This document shows, piece after piece, positions 8,434-17,035 of a DNA stretch of 64,000 bases. The stretch lies in assembly GCF_014647515.1 (NCBI RefSeq), contig NZ_BMPI01000020.1:1-64000 (forward strand). Reading direction: 5' to 3'. Below the pieces are notes generated by a model. The model was given only the letters and a program-made list of their open reading frames with translations, was not told the origin of the DNA and ran no database searches. Made by a program: the position numbers and the translations under genes. Within the stretch, counting starts at the first letter, position 1. Each line of letters opens with the position of its first letter. Origin of the DNA: Dactylosporangium sucinum (GTDB taxonomy: Bacteria; Actinomycetota; Actinomycetes; Mycobacteriales; Micromonosporaceae).

Positions 8434-9825
8434 ATGAATCTGACCAAAACGCCAATATCAGCACCAAATAGCGGCAATCTTGTCACCGGTCTCAAGATCC
8501 GCCAGGTCACCATGATCTCGATCGGCGGCGTTATCGGCGCGGGCCTTTTCGTAGGCTCAGCCAACGCGATAGCCGCCACCGGTCCGGCCGTCCTCATCTC
8601 GTTCCTGCTCGCCGCCGCTCTGGTCGTCCTCGTCATGCAGATGCTGGGCGAGATGGCCGTAGCCAACCCCGACACCGGCTCTTTCTCCACCTATGCCGAC
8701 CGCGCGCTGGGCCGCTGGGCAGGCTTCTCCATCGGCTGGCTCTACTGGTGGTTCTACGTCCTGGTCATCCCCATCGAGGCCATCGCCGCCGGTAACGTCA
8801 TCGGCTCCCTGATCCCCATCCCCAGTTGGATCCCCGCCCTTGCCGTCATCCTTCTGCTGACTGGAAGCAACCTCCTCTCCGTACGCAACTACGGAGAGTT
8901 CGAGTATTGGTTCGCGCTGCTGAAAATCATCGCCATCGTGGCCTTCCTGGCCCTCGGCGCATTCGCCGTTGCTGGCGTCCTGCCCGGCACCGCCGGCGGC
9001 ATCTCCAACTATTGGGACCACGGCGGCTTCGCCCCCAAGGGCGGCATGGCCGTCGTCGCCGGATTGCTCACTGCGATGTTCAGTTTCCAGGGCAGCGAGG
9101 TCGTCACCATCGCCGCCGCCGAATCCGATGAACCGAGGAAGAACATCAAAAAGGCCATCCGGGCCGTGGTCTGGCGCCTGGGCGTGTTCTACCTAGGTTC
9201 AATCTTCATCGTGGTCAGCCTCGTACCGTGGAACGCCGCCGGCCTGTCCGCCGGTTCCTATCAGGCAGCCCTGGACGTCATGAACATCCCCGGCGCCCGA
9301 CAGATCATGGACGTCGTGATCATCATCGCGGTCGGTAGCTGCCTCAATTCGGCCATCTACACCGCCTCCCGTATGGCGTTCTCCTTGGCCAAACGGCAGG
9401 ACGCCCCGGCTGCCCTCGGCACCGTCTCCTCCACCGGGGTGCCCCGCACCGCCGTAATCGCTTCCACGGTCGTCGGCATCATCGCGGTCGCCGCCAACTA
9501 CCTCCTGCCCGACGTCTTCGGCTACCTCATCGCCTCAAGCGGAGCGATCGCACTGATGATGTACATGGTCATCGCGATCACCCAGTACGCCACCCGACGC
9601 CGCAACGACCCGACGTCCGACGTGCGCATGTGGCTCTTCCCCTACCTCACCCTTGCCACCATCGCCTTCATTGCCGCCGTGCTGATCGTCATGGCCGTCC
9701 TGCCCGAGCATCGCCTGGAACTGTGGCTCTCCCTCAGCCTCGCCGCCATCCTGGTAGCGCTCGGCATCATCCGTCAGCGCCGGAATGCGATTCCCCGCCC
9801 CGCCCCGAGTCCGTCCCTGCGGTGA
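8434..9825 (+). CDS. Amino-acid permease, APC superfamily (GABA/aromatic-type AAT group)
   Basis: A 463-residue polytopic membrane protein with about 12 helices. It carries the AAT-family N-terminal signature MISIGGVIGAGLFVGSANAI in helix 1 and GEMAVANPDTGSFSTYAD at the helix 2-3 loop. FSFQGSEVVTIAAAES in the middle is typical of GabP/CycA/AnsP-type proton-coupled permeases. It probably imports an amino acid or GABA-like compound across the cytoplasmic membrane. It is preceded by a LysR gene and a palindrome, so import may be induced by that regulator. The exact substrate cannot be read from the sequence. Confidence 0.88.
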   Translation: MNLTKTPISAPNSGNLVTGLKIRQVTMISIGGVIGAGLFVGSANAIAATGPAVLISFLLAAALVVLVMQMLGEMAVANPDTGSFSTYADRALGRWAGFSIGWLYWWFYVLVIPIEAIAAGNVIGSLIPIPSWIPALAVILLLTGSNLLSVRNYGEFEYWFALLKIIAIVAFLALGAFAVAGVLPGTAGGISNYWDHGGFAPKGGMAVVAGLLTAMFSFQGSEVVTIAAAESDEPRKNIKKAIRAVVWRLGVFYLGSIFIVVSLVPWNAAGLSAGSYQAALDVMNIPGARQIMDVVIIIAVGSCLNSAIYTASRMAFSLAKRQDAPAALGTVSSTGVPRTAVIASTVVGIIAVAANYLLPDVFGYLIASSGAIALMMYMVIAITQYATRRRNDPTSDVRMWLFPYLTLATIAFIAAVLIVMAVLPEHRLELWLSLSLAAILVALGIIRQRRNAIPRPAPSPSLR

Positions 9826-9865
9826 TGGCCGCTCCCGCGGAATCCCTCATACCGCAGTCTGGCGA

Positions 9866-10590
9866 CTAACGCTCACGCCGGCACCTCCAGTCCAGCGCGC
9901 GCAATCGTGCTCGCGCAGCGACGAGGACGGCGCCGCGCCAACCGGGAAGCACACCGTTCGTTCCCAATGAGCCTGCACCGTGTCCCAGTTGATGCGCTCC
10001 GTCCTGCTCCATGGTCCCGTTCGTTCTGCTGGCCCCCCGCTTCTGAGACGGTGGCCTCGCATCCGGCGCGCAGCCGCAACGCCGTTTTCCACTCCGGCGT
10101 CTTGTGTTGCGCTCGAGCGCGAGTCTGGAGTTCCTGCAGCGGCTCGGGCAGCAGCAGGTGCCGGCCTTTGCCATCAACGTCTTCCGTGCGCTGCTGCCGG
10201 GCCGTGCAGGCGCGCAAGTCCGCCCACCGGAACAACGCATACAGTCGGGTTGGCTATCCGCCGCCGTCGGCTTCCACTGTGGACGGACGTCCCCTGTGGA
10301 CATTCTATGGCCTCGGCTTGCCGGGTCGGCGTGGAAGCCTTCACTGGCCCGATCCACGGCACGCGGGTCCTGGCGGACCGGTCCGACAATGGTTGTCCCT
10401 TGAGCATTTGGGGCCCGGTGCACCGTTTCGGCTGTGTGACAAGCCGCCGTCGCGCTTGGAGAAACCCTTGGAGGCGCGGGTTGCCGCCGTCGTCGTAGAT
10501 GGCGCCGTCGGGGCACGTCGGCGGGTCGCGGCTTTCGACGTCGACGGCCTGGTCGTGCAGGTGCGGCGCGACGCCGGTGACGGGCAACGT
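9866..10590 (-). mobile_element. Remnant of an IS1182-type transposase
   Basis: Minus-strand frames give pieces of an IS1182-family transposase C-terminal half, separated by frameshifts: IVGPVRQDP, then a CPQGTS segment, DLRACTARQQ, LLLPEPLQELQTRARAQHKT, and PEWKTALRLRAGCEATVSEA. No intact reading frame and no terminal inverted repeats were found. It fills the gap between the permease and the PQ-loop gene. Confidence 0.65.
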
Positions 10591-10615
10591 GTTCGATGAA
10601 TGTGACCCATAGTCA

Positions 10616-11212
10616 TCATTCCGGACTTGACGTCGTGCCTCTGCGAATGCGTGCGGTCCGGATGGCGACGAGGGTGCTGATCGGAAGGGCCAGGGCGTGC
10701 GGCAGGCAGATCATTGGGTCCCCGACGAGGAGCCCGTAGGTGAGCCAGAAGGCGCTGGCCGCGGCAGCGAGGACGTACATGCGCGCCGACACCCCGGCCA
10801 CGCCCTCGTCCGTTCGCAGGGTGCCTAGTTGTGGCACGGCGGTGAGCGCTGCGGTCGTGACGGCTACGACGGTCAAGAGCGGGAGATAGTGAGCCATGCC
10901 GAGCAGCGCGACGCAGAACAGCCCGAATGAGATTGACGCCCGGGCCCGCAGCGTCGGTCGTCGACGACTCAAGATCACCGTCAACGTGAGAAAAGCCACG
11001 AGTGGTGGAATCTGCCCGGCCAGCAGGCCGAGGTCGTGACGAACTACCGCGTAGCAAGCCCAGGCGAGTCGAGACGTACAGCCGACAAACACCGTGCCCA
11101 GCGAGAGACCCGCCACGGTGCGGAGCGCTCTGGTGACCTGAGGCCAGGCATAGACTGCGTTCAGCGCGGTGCCAGCAATGCTGACCAGCGTGGCGGCGTC
11201 CGAGTTCATCAT
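10616..11212 (-). CDS. PQ-loop (SemiSWEET-like) membrane protein
   Basis: 198 residues with six to seven hydrophobic segments and two PQ-loop repeats: LNAVYAWPQVTRAL near the N-terminus and TAVPQLGTLRT in the second half. PQ-loop proteins form small transporters for sugars, amino acids or similar solutes in the membrane. The two-repeat length is longer than bacterial SemiSWEETs (about 90 residues) and shorter than eukaryotic SWEETs. It lies downstream of a broken SDR gene on the same strand. Substrate is unknown. Confidence 0.8.
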   Translation of the reverse strand: MMNSDAATLVSIAGTALNAVYAWPQVTRALRTVAGLSLGTVFVGCTSRLAWACYAVVRHDLGLLAGQIPPLVAFLTLTVILSRRRPTLRARASISFGLFCVALLGMAHYLPLLTVVAVTTAALTAVPQLGTLRTDEGVAGVSARMYVLAAAASAFWLTYGLLVGDPMICLPHALALPISTLVAIRTARIRRGTTSSPE

Positions 11213-11256
11213 CGTTCGTGTCTTTCTGGCAGGCGATGGCGGCTGCTCACCGCTGG

Positions 11257-11735
11257 TCAGCGTCCGCCGGTCAGGTCAAGCGTCGTGCCGGTGCCGAATG
11301 CGGCATCCGGCGACAGCATCCAGGTCACGGCGCGTGCAACGTCCTTGACCGTGCCGGCCCGGCCGAGGACTGCTGTGGGCCGAGGCGCCGGGCGCAGTCC
11401 GGCTCTCCGCCAGTGGCGTACATCTCGGTGTCGATGATCCCGGGCCGAACGCGGTTGACACGTATGCCGAAAGGGGCGACCTCGATCGCGAGACCCGCAC
11501 TGTTGACCATCGCGATCAGACTGCCCATCTCATCAGCGGCGGCGAACAGCCCGCTCACCTGCACCGGGTCGCGGCAATCGCATGGCACCGCCCGGACCGG
11601 GCTTTCCGGACGGTCGAGTCCAGCGACCACAATTACGTGCATGCTCGTGGTTGCCGCGGTATCCCAGCACGAGCACCCGCCCGCGCCGGTACCGCAGATG
11701 CCACCGGTGATGGCACAGACGCCAGGTGCCTGCAT
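11257..11735 (-). pseudogene. Second SDR remnant with internal deletion and frameshift
   Basis: It has an intact AGGAGG ribosome site and ATG at 11735, an SDR start (VCAITGGICGTG), then CRDPVQVSGLFAAADEMG and IAMVNSAG. It jumps directly to IEVAPFGIRVNRVRPGIIDT, omitting the catalytic Ser-Tyr-Lys region. The last piece (VTWMLSPDA...LDLTGG) is in another frame. It lies head to head with the IclR gene that probably regulated it. Confidence 0.75.
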
Positions 11736-11815
11736 GTCGATCCTCCTGTGGTGAAGCGCGTCGGGCCGTGACCCTATGGGTCGGCACGACGCCCTGGCGA
11801 TGCGAGAATCACTCA

Positions 11816-12607
11816 ATGAGTCGCGACACGCCGTCCTCGATGATCGGTCGAGTCTTGACGCTGCTCGACGCCGTCGCTGAGGCCGACATCACCAGTCGCC
11901 GCGACCTCGCCCGAGCAACGGGACTGCCTCAAGCGACATGCAACCGGATCGTCGCGAGACTCGTCGCGGAGCGCATGCTCGCCGAGGGACCTGCGGGCCT
12001 GCGTCTGGGGTTGCGGCTCTTCGAGCTCGGCACTCAGGCCGCTCAGGCCGGCCTCACCCTTCTCGACGTCGCGGGCCCGTACTTGCTCGACCTACACACC
12101 ACGCTTGGCTGGACAGTCCAGCTCGCCGTTCTAGACGGCGATACCGTGATCTACCTACTCAAGATCAATGCCAGTCATCGTCCCCGACTCGACACCCGCG
12201 TCGCTGGACGCTTCCCACCGCACTGCACAGGAGCGGGCAAGGCCCTGCTCGCGTTCAGCCCTCCCGAACTGGTCGACAACGTCCTCGACCGAACCGCACT
12301 CACCGCCCGCACGCCTTCGACCATCACCAACCGCCAACTCCTGCTCAGCGAGCTGCAGGCGACGAGACGCCGTGGCTACGCCATCGATCGTGGCGAGTTC
12401 CAGACCGGCCTGGCCGGTGTCGCCGTACCCATCCGCCAACGCACACGACCCGTCGGTGCGGTGACGCTCAGCGGACCCACCGAGTCGTTCGACCCGCCAC
12501 GCGCTGCCCACGCTGCACGGGTCGTCGCCCAGTTGATTGAATCCCGATTGGCCCCAGGGGCCGTAGCGATTCGCAAGAGCAGTGCACATGGCGAGGTCGA
12601 ACGTTAG
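11816..12607 (+). CDS. IclR-family transcriptional regulator
   Basis: 263 residues: an N-terminal winged helix (SRRDLARATGLPQATCNRIVARL, about 20-45) and a C-terminal IclR effector domain that includes CTGAGKALLAF and GEFQTGLAGVAVPI, typical of the family. It is divergent from the broken SDR gene at 11257-11735. The ATG has no ribosome site; GAGAAT six bases upstream may be a weak leaderless -10. The ligand is unknown, though IclR proteins commonly sense aromatic or small-acid intermediates. Confidence 0.9.
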   Translation: MSRDTPSSMIGRVLTLLDAVAEADITSRRDLARATGLPQATCNRIVARLVAERMLAEGPAGLRLGLRLFELGTQAAQAGLTLLDVAGPYLLDLHTTLGWTVQLAVLDGDTVIYLLKINASHRPRLDTRVAGRFPPHCTGAGKALLAFSPPELVDNVLDRTALTARTPSTITNRQLLLSELQATRRRGYAIDRGEFQTGLAGVAVPIRQRTRPVGAVTLSGPTESFDPPRAAHAARVVAQLIESRLAPGAVAIRKSSAHGEVER

Positions 12608-12830
12608 TGCGTTGACGTGATCGGGCGTTGGCTTGATCAGGAGATTGGCAAGCCGCATCTCTCCATAGTTCGATGCCGGACTGGTCAGCGGCGGACGGCT
12701 TGAGATCGGCGGATCTCGAGCCATCCGATCGATCAGACGCGTAGCGGCCTCGCCGCTGTCGCAGCTCTCCATGCCTGGCGTGCTGCCGGACCGCCACGAC
12801 CGGAAAGACGAAGCGGTCCGGATCGTTGCC

Positions 12831-13484
12831 TCAGAGCAACAGTGCCGGTACGGTCGCCAGAATCAGTAGCCCGGCGAGCGTGATGTTGACCGCGCGGGCA
12901 CGGCCCGGGTTGCTCAGCGCGGGAACGAACAACCTGGCAGCGAGCAGCCACATCGCGTGGATGAGGATCACCATCAATGTGAGTAGCGGTATTTTCAGCA
13001 ACGCGTCTGCCGCAGCTGTACTTGCCAACTGGACGCTGGCGAACACGGCTGCGATTGCGATCCACGCCTTGGGGTTGATGACCCCGAGGACGAGTCCGTC
13101 AGCGAACGACGGGCGGCGGTCGGACGCGGTCTGTTCGGCCAGCGGAGGTGCGGTGGCGAGTTGGTAGGCAAGCCACAGGATGTAGCCCGCAGCGGCGATG
13201 ACCAAGACCCAGCGAAGCGTTGGCGCGGCGAGCAGGACGGCCGTTACACCGGTGGCGGCGCCGAGCAGTACCACGGTGGTACCCACAATGAGGCCGACGC
13301 AGTACGCCAAAGAGCGCCGGACGCCGTAGGCGACAGCCGCAGCGACCAGGCTGATCGTCGAGGGCCCCGGACTGCCCATGATCACCAGGGACGCGAGGAC
13401 GAGGGTTCCAACCGGGCCGACGTGTACGGCAGGGAAGAACTCGGGCAACGCGAGCAGCAGCGGCGGGTCGTATCGTGGTGTCAT
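12831..13484 (-). CDS. LysE/RhtB-family amino-acid exporter
   Basis: 217 residues with about six membrane helices. MGSPGPSTISLVAAA near residue 35 is the LysE-family signature (normally TPGPN), and NPKAWIAI in the middle is the conserved NPK motif. These proteins export amino acids or analogues. The N-terminus from the ATG at 13484 is about 15 residues longer than usual. That ATG overlaps the ATG of the divergent AraC gene by two bases (CATG). The AraC-type neighbour is its likely regulator. Confidence 0.85.
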   Translation of the reverse strand: MTPRYDPPLLLALPEFFPAVHVGPVGTLVLASLVIMGSPGPSTISLVAAAVAYGVRRSLAYCVGLIVGTTVVLLGAATGVTAVLLAAPTLRWVLVIAAAGYILWLAYQLATAPPLAEQTASDRRPSFADGLVLGVINPKAWIAIAAVFASVQLASTAAADALLKIPLLTLMVILIHAMWLLAARLFVPALSNPGRARAVNITLAGLLILATVPALLL

Positions 13485-13485
13485 G
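13471..13485 (+). promoter_or_regulatory. Leaderless -10 of the AraC-family gene
   Basis: TATCGT at 13471-13476, six bases, then ATG at 13483. This spacing matches other regulator genes in the window and supports 13483 as the AraC start. It lies within the first codons of the opposite LysE gene, so the two genes share promoter and coding DNA. Confidence 0.45.
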
Positions 13486-14355
13486 CCGCGGAAGCTAGCG
13501 CCGGTGGACAGGTACGGTCTTGAACGATCGTGCACGTCGGCGTCCGAGTCCATCCGATTCGGGGTGGGCTCGCCCGGCCTGAGTCGAGCGGAAGTATCGC
13601 TCTCGCGGACCGCTTTCCAGCCACACCGGCATGACTCCTACGCGCTCGGCATCACGACCGGTGGAGTGCAGACCTTCGGCTACCGCGGTGCGCGACGAGT
13701 GTGCCTGCCCGGACAGCTGCACCTGCTGCACCCGGATGAGCTGCATGACGGCGCTCCAGGTGTCGCCGGTTTCACGTACCGGATCGTCTACCTGGCGCCA
13801 GAATTGGTCCGTGACGCCCTGGGTGGCGGGTCGCTGCCGTTCGTCGCCGAACCGATTCAGCATTCCTCCGGCGTGGCGCAGCCGGTAGCCGCGGCACTCG
13901 CCCGGCTGCTCGCCGACATCGACGAACCGATCAGCCAACTCCTTGTTGTGGAGGCCGCCGTCGCGATCGCCGACGGGCTCGCTCAACTGTCCGAACGCGC
14001 AGCCCGCCGAGCCGTGACCGTCGACATGAGCACGGTCCGGCTGGTGCGCGAATACCTGACCGCACACGCCAGCGAGCCGATCAGCGCGGTCACCCTCGAA
14101 CGGCTGGCGGGTGCCGACCGGTACACGATCGTGCGCCAGTTCAAGGCCGCATACGGCACGACCCCCGACCGGTACCGATTGCTGCGACGCCTCGACGTGG
14201 CCCGGGCCGCCATCGGCAGAGGGCAGCCGCTGGCTCAGGCGGCCGTTGATGCCGGCTTCGCTGATCAAAGCCACCTGACTCGGCAGTTCAAGCGTGCCTA
14301 CGGGATGACACCCGGCTGCTGGCAGCGCCTCACAGCCACGGCCAGCTGCCGCTGA
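13483..14355 (+). CDS. AraC-family transcriptional regulator
   Basis: 290 residues. The N-terminal cupin-like sensing domain contains FQPHRHDSYALGITTGGVQ and LLHPDELHDG, typical of AraC-binding domains that are common beside LysE exporters. The C-terminal double helix-turn-helix (about 190-285) contains LARLAGAD-like and AAVDAGFADQSHLTRQFKRA, ending in the standard YGMTPGCW. It most likely controls the divergent exporter in response to an amino acid. The start codon shares two bases with that of the exporter. Confidence 0.9.
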   Translation: MPRKLAPVDRYGLERSCTSASESIRFGVGSPGLSRAEVSLSRTAFQPHRHDSYALGITTGGVQTFGYRGARRVCLPGQLHLLHPDELHDGAPGVAGFTYRIVYLAPELVRDALGGGSLPFVAEPIQHSSGVAQPVAAALARLLADIDEPISQLLVVEAAVAIADGLAQLSERAARRAVTVDMSTVRLVREYLTAHASEPISAVTLERLAGADRYTIVRQFKAAYGTTPDRYRLLRRLDVARAAIGRGQPLAQAAVDAGFADQSHLTRQFKRAYGMTPGCWQRLTATASCR

Positions 14356-14384
14356 TCGACAGGATCCCGCCCGTTCGAGGCTGG

Positions 14385-14520
14385 CACGGCCGACCACGCC
14401 GACGACCGGATGACCTGGTCGCCGACCGCGCCCACGATCCCGACAACTACCGCAAGACCCTACGTCGCAGAGGGATCCGTCCGCGCATCACCTACCGCGG
14501 TCAAACGCATGGCGTGGGAC
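14385..14520 (+). mobile_element. IS5-type transposase fragment
   Basis: The plus strand reads RRPDDLVADRAHDPDNYRKT followed by LRRRGIRPRITYRG, a fragment of the DDE domain of IS5-family transposases (PDxVvADrAYDsdxYR). It is out of frame with any start and has no other transposase parts. Confidence 0.6.
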
Positions 14521-14528
14521 GCGACTTG

Positions 14529-15245
14529 TTACGGCCAGCCGCCGGTGAAGCCGATGACCTCGCCGGTGGTGAAGGGCGAACGCCCGGAAGCGAGAAAGCT
14601 GACGAGCTCGCCCACCTCTTCAGGCTCGCCGAGCCGGCCCGCCGGTACGGTCGCAGCGATGGCTTCGCGGCCGGCTGGGTCATCGACGAACGCAGCCCGC
14701 GGGTAGTACAGCTCGCTGTAGAGGTAGTTCGGGGCCACCACGTTGACCTGGATACCGTACGCGGCCGCCTCCTTGGCAAGCGCCAACGCGAAGGCGGTGG
14801 TGCCGGCCCGGATCGTGGTCGGTGTCGCAAAGCCCGGCTCAGGCCGCCGCGGGCGGGCCGACGTGATGAAGACGAATGTCCCGCTCCCCCGCTGCTTCAT
14901 CGCCGGCAGGTACAGCTGGGTCAGCCGGAACGGGAACACGAGCACGGCCTCAAACGTGGCCCGCAGGTCCTCCACCGCAATGTCCTCGATCGCGTTGCGT
15001 GTGATCGGGAAGACGTCGTTGCAGACCACGACATCAACGGCGTCGCCCGTCGCACCGAAGATCTCCTCGGGCTCCCTCACATCAAGGCAGTGCACGCCCG
15101 GGTAGGCGCCCGCATAACGCGTACGGACTGCCCCGTCGGTGAACGACGGATCATGGCAAACAACCTGATACCCGGCCCGAAGCAACACCGGAACAGTGCC
15201 GGGGCCCGCGTACTGACTAACGTTAGTGACCAGTACCCGACGCAT
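14529..15245 (-). CDS. Halohydrin-dehalogenase-like SDR lacking the catalytic tyrosine
   Basis: 238 residues. It has the halohydrin dehalogenase fingerprint T-x4-[FY]-x-G near the N-terminus (TNVSQYAG) in place of the SDR glycine motif. VCHDPSF, FITSA and NYLYSE also match HheC-type enzymes. These enzymes convert vicinal haloalcohols to epoxides with a Ser-Tyr-Arg triad spaced S-x12-Y-x3-R. Here Ser (FITSA) and Arg (TIRAG) are in place, but the tyrosine position is Pro (FATPTTIRAG). The protein may be inactive, regulatory or differently catalytic. The ATG at 15245 has GGAGG upstream. A palindrome (15210-15236) overlaps its first codons. Confidence 0.78.
   Translation of the reverse strand: MRRVLVTNVSQYAGPGTVPVLLRAGYQVVCHDPSFTDGAVRTRYAGAYPGVHCLDVREPEEIFGATGDAVDVVVCNDVFPITRNAIEDIAVEDLRATFEAVLVFPFRLTQLYLPAMKQRGSGTFVFITSARPRRPEPGFATPTTIRAGTTAFALALAKEAAAYGIQVNVVAPNYLYSELYYPRAAFVDDPAGREAIAATVPAGRLGEPEEVGELVSFLASGRSPFTTGEVIGFTGGWP
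15210..15236. promoter_or_regulatory. Intragenic palindrome at the 5' end of the SDR gene
   Basis: ACTAACGTTAGT (15216-15227) is a perfect 12-bp palindrome, and outer GTAC arms lie at 15210-15213 and 15233-15236. The geometry resembles TetR-type operators. It lies within codons for the T-x4-Y-x-G motif, so coding constraint could produce part of it. Confidence 0.3.
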
Positions 15246-15449
15246 GCGTAAACCTCCAGGCGTGGCTTCAATCCGAAATAGGTACAGCGAACGTTTGGAC
15301 TCCGCCTCGCGGCTCCCAAACAGCCAGTAGCCGGACAAGCTCGTCAGTGACGGGATGAGGCTGCCGTTGGAGGCGTCCTACGAGCCGACGCTCTCCGACA
15401 GTTCCAGCAGGTGCCTCGGCGACGACCGTGTCCGGCTACCCGGTTCGAC

Positions 15450-15560
15450 CGCGCTCGTGCGCGTGCCACGCGGTGCGCCCGCCGGCGTCAAAACACACGA
15501 CGTAGCGGCGAACCTGGGTGGTGCGGTCGGGCCCAGAGGGCTGCCTTTCGTCACGAGCAT
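15450..15560 (-). pseudogene. Fragment of a cupin gene homologous to 27653-28048
   Basis: The minus strand encodes YVVCFDAGGRTAWHAHERG, which matches the metal-binding core YVVSFDAGGRTAWHAHERG of the intact cupin gene. The DNA identity over about 50 bp is nearly complete (plus strand from about 15460, against 27890). Sequence on both sides has lost the reading frame. This is a decayed paralogue. Confidence 0.75.
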
Positions 15561-15572
15561 GAGGACATGGTA

Positions 15573-15626
15573 CCGAACGGTTCGATGTTGTGCTACGGTG
15601 CCGAGATCGAACCGATCGGTTCGATC
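15573..15626 (+). promoter_or_regulatory. Paired operators in front of the alpha/beta hydrolase gene
   Basis: A perfect 22-bp palindrome spans 15605-15626, with arms GATCGAACCGA and TCGGTTCGATC. A near copy, CGAACGGTTCG, sits at about 15575-15585. The 20 bases between them could hold the promoter. The hydrolase GTG follows 28 bp downstream. Spacing and shape suggest a TetR-type repressor, but no such gene is adjacent. Confidence 0.6.
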
Positions 15627-15653
15627 CGCCGAACAGCGACTGGAGGCAACGAC

Positions 15654-16508
15654 GTGACGACGTCCCTCGATCCGCTCGTGACCGATCCCGCCGAGGACCT
15701 GCGCCCGCCCGCCAGTACGCCCGCGCTGGCCATCGACAGCGGTGGCGAGACCTTGCTGGGACTCCTGCACGTTCCGGCCGGCCCCGGCCCGCATCCGATC
15801 GTGATCATCCTGCACGGCTTTCCTGGCAACGAGCGCAACTTCGACCTGGCGCAGGCGTTCCGGCGGGCGGGGTACGCCGCCCTGGTGTTCCACTACCGCG
15901 GATCGTGGGGGGTCGGCGGTTCCTGGTCGTGGGGGCACGTCCTGGAGGACGTCGGCCGAGTGCTGGCCGCCGTCCGCGACCGCTCCCTCGTCGCCGCCCA
16001 CCGGCTCGACCCCGACCGGCTGTGCCTGATCGGCCACAGCCTCGGCGGGTTCGCCGCCCTGATGAGCGCCGCCGCTGACCCGTCCGTCGTCGCGGTCGCC
16101 TCGGTCGCCGGGTTCGACCTCAGCGTCGTGGACACAGCCGGCCATGCCGATCCGGCCGCACGCGAGGCTTACGTCGACATGTTCGACGGCGAACTGCTGC
16201 CACTGCGGGGTACCAGCGGGACAGCGCTCGTCACGGAGATCGAGGCGGCCGGACGGGCCTGGGCATTGACCGGCCTCGCGGCGTCGCTGGCCAACCGCCC
16301 GGTGCTGCTCGTCGGCGCTGGCGAGGACCACATCGTCACCCCGGTCGAGGTGCATCACCGACCACTCGTCGACGCCTACCTCGCGCACCCGGAGAACCGA
16401 CTCGAGCACCACGTCCTGCCCGCCGACCACGCACTGTCCGGCCATCGGGTGCAGCTGGCGCGTCTGCTGCTGAGCTTCCTCGACCGGCACCTGCGCCCTG
16501 TGCGGTGA
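15654..16508 (+). CDS. Alpha/beta hydrolase
   Basis: 284 residues. The oxyanion segment IILHGFPGNER, the nucleophile elbow LIGHSLGGFAAL (Ser nucleophile) and a terminal LPADHALSGHRV with the likely catalytic His are all visible. VGAGEDHIV holds a candidate Asp. This fits dienelactone-hydrolase or esterase-like enzymes acting in the cytoplasm. GTG is chosen because GGAGG lies about 8 nt upstream. The stop overlaps the start of an MFS transporter gene (GTGA), so the two were co-translated. Paired operators upstream point to induced expression. Substrate unknown. Confidence 0.85.
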   Translation: MTTSLDPLVTDPAEDLRPPASTPALAIDSGGETLLGLLHVPAGPGPHPIVIILHGFPGNERNFDLAQAFRRAGYAALVFHYRGSWGVGGSWSWGHVLEDVGRVLAAVRDRSLVAAHRLDPDRLCLIGHSLGGFAALMSAAADPSVVAVASVAGFDLSVVDTAGHADPAAREAYVDMFDGELLPLRGTSGTALVTEIEAAGRAWALTGLAASLANRPVLLVGAGEDHIVTPVEVHHRPLVDAYLAHPENRLEHHVLPADHALSGHRVQLARLLLSFLDRHLRPVR

Positions 16509-17035
16509 TCGCCACATCGCCGATCCGGAATGCACCACGACCGGGCCGACCGTGGCAGTTGGCCAGACTTACGCTCGGTGCCACAACGGCGCTCGGGCTC
16601 GCCCGGTTCGCCTACGGCCTGCTCGTCCCGGCCATGCGCACCGACCTCGGCTGGAACCTCGCCCAGGTTGGCGCGATGACCACCGCCAACGGCATCGGAT
16701 ACCTCGTCGGCGCACTGCTGACGGCGCCGCTGGCCCGGCTTCTGACGTCGACCGGCACCTTCCGGTGGGGAATGGTCGGCTGTGTCGGTGCGCTCGGCAT
16801 CACCGCGGTGAGCAGCAGCTACCCTGCCCTGCTCGCCGCGCGCCTCGCGGCCGGCGCTGCGGGTTCGCTGGTGCTCGTCACCGGAAGCGGGATTGCCTCC
16901 AGGCTGGCCACCGCGGTCGGCTCGGCCACACCGATCGGCGTCTACGTCGCGGGCTCGGGTGCCGGCATTGTGCTCGGCGGTGACACGGTCCCCTCGCTGC
17001 TGGACCGGCACCCCGAACGTTGGCCGACTGGCCTG
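16505..17035 (+). pseudogene. N-terminal half of an MFS transporter, cut by an IS1380-type element
   Basis: About 175 residues of a YbfB/YjiJ-like major-facilitator protein: LARFAYGLLVPAMRTDLGWN in helix 1 and about five helices. It starts with GTG overlapping the hydrolase stop. Similarity ends at about 17035, where the terminal part of a transposase begins on the other strand. The second half of the transporter is absent from the window. Confidence 0.75.

Noticed and set aside
9907..10599. Plus-strand protein genes between permease and PQ-loop gene
   Set aside because: These frames are opposite to clear IS1182-type transposase pieces and show no motif of their own.
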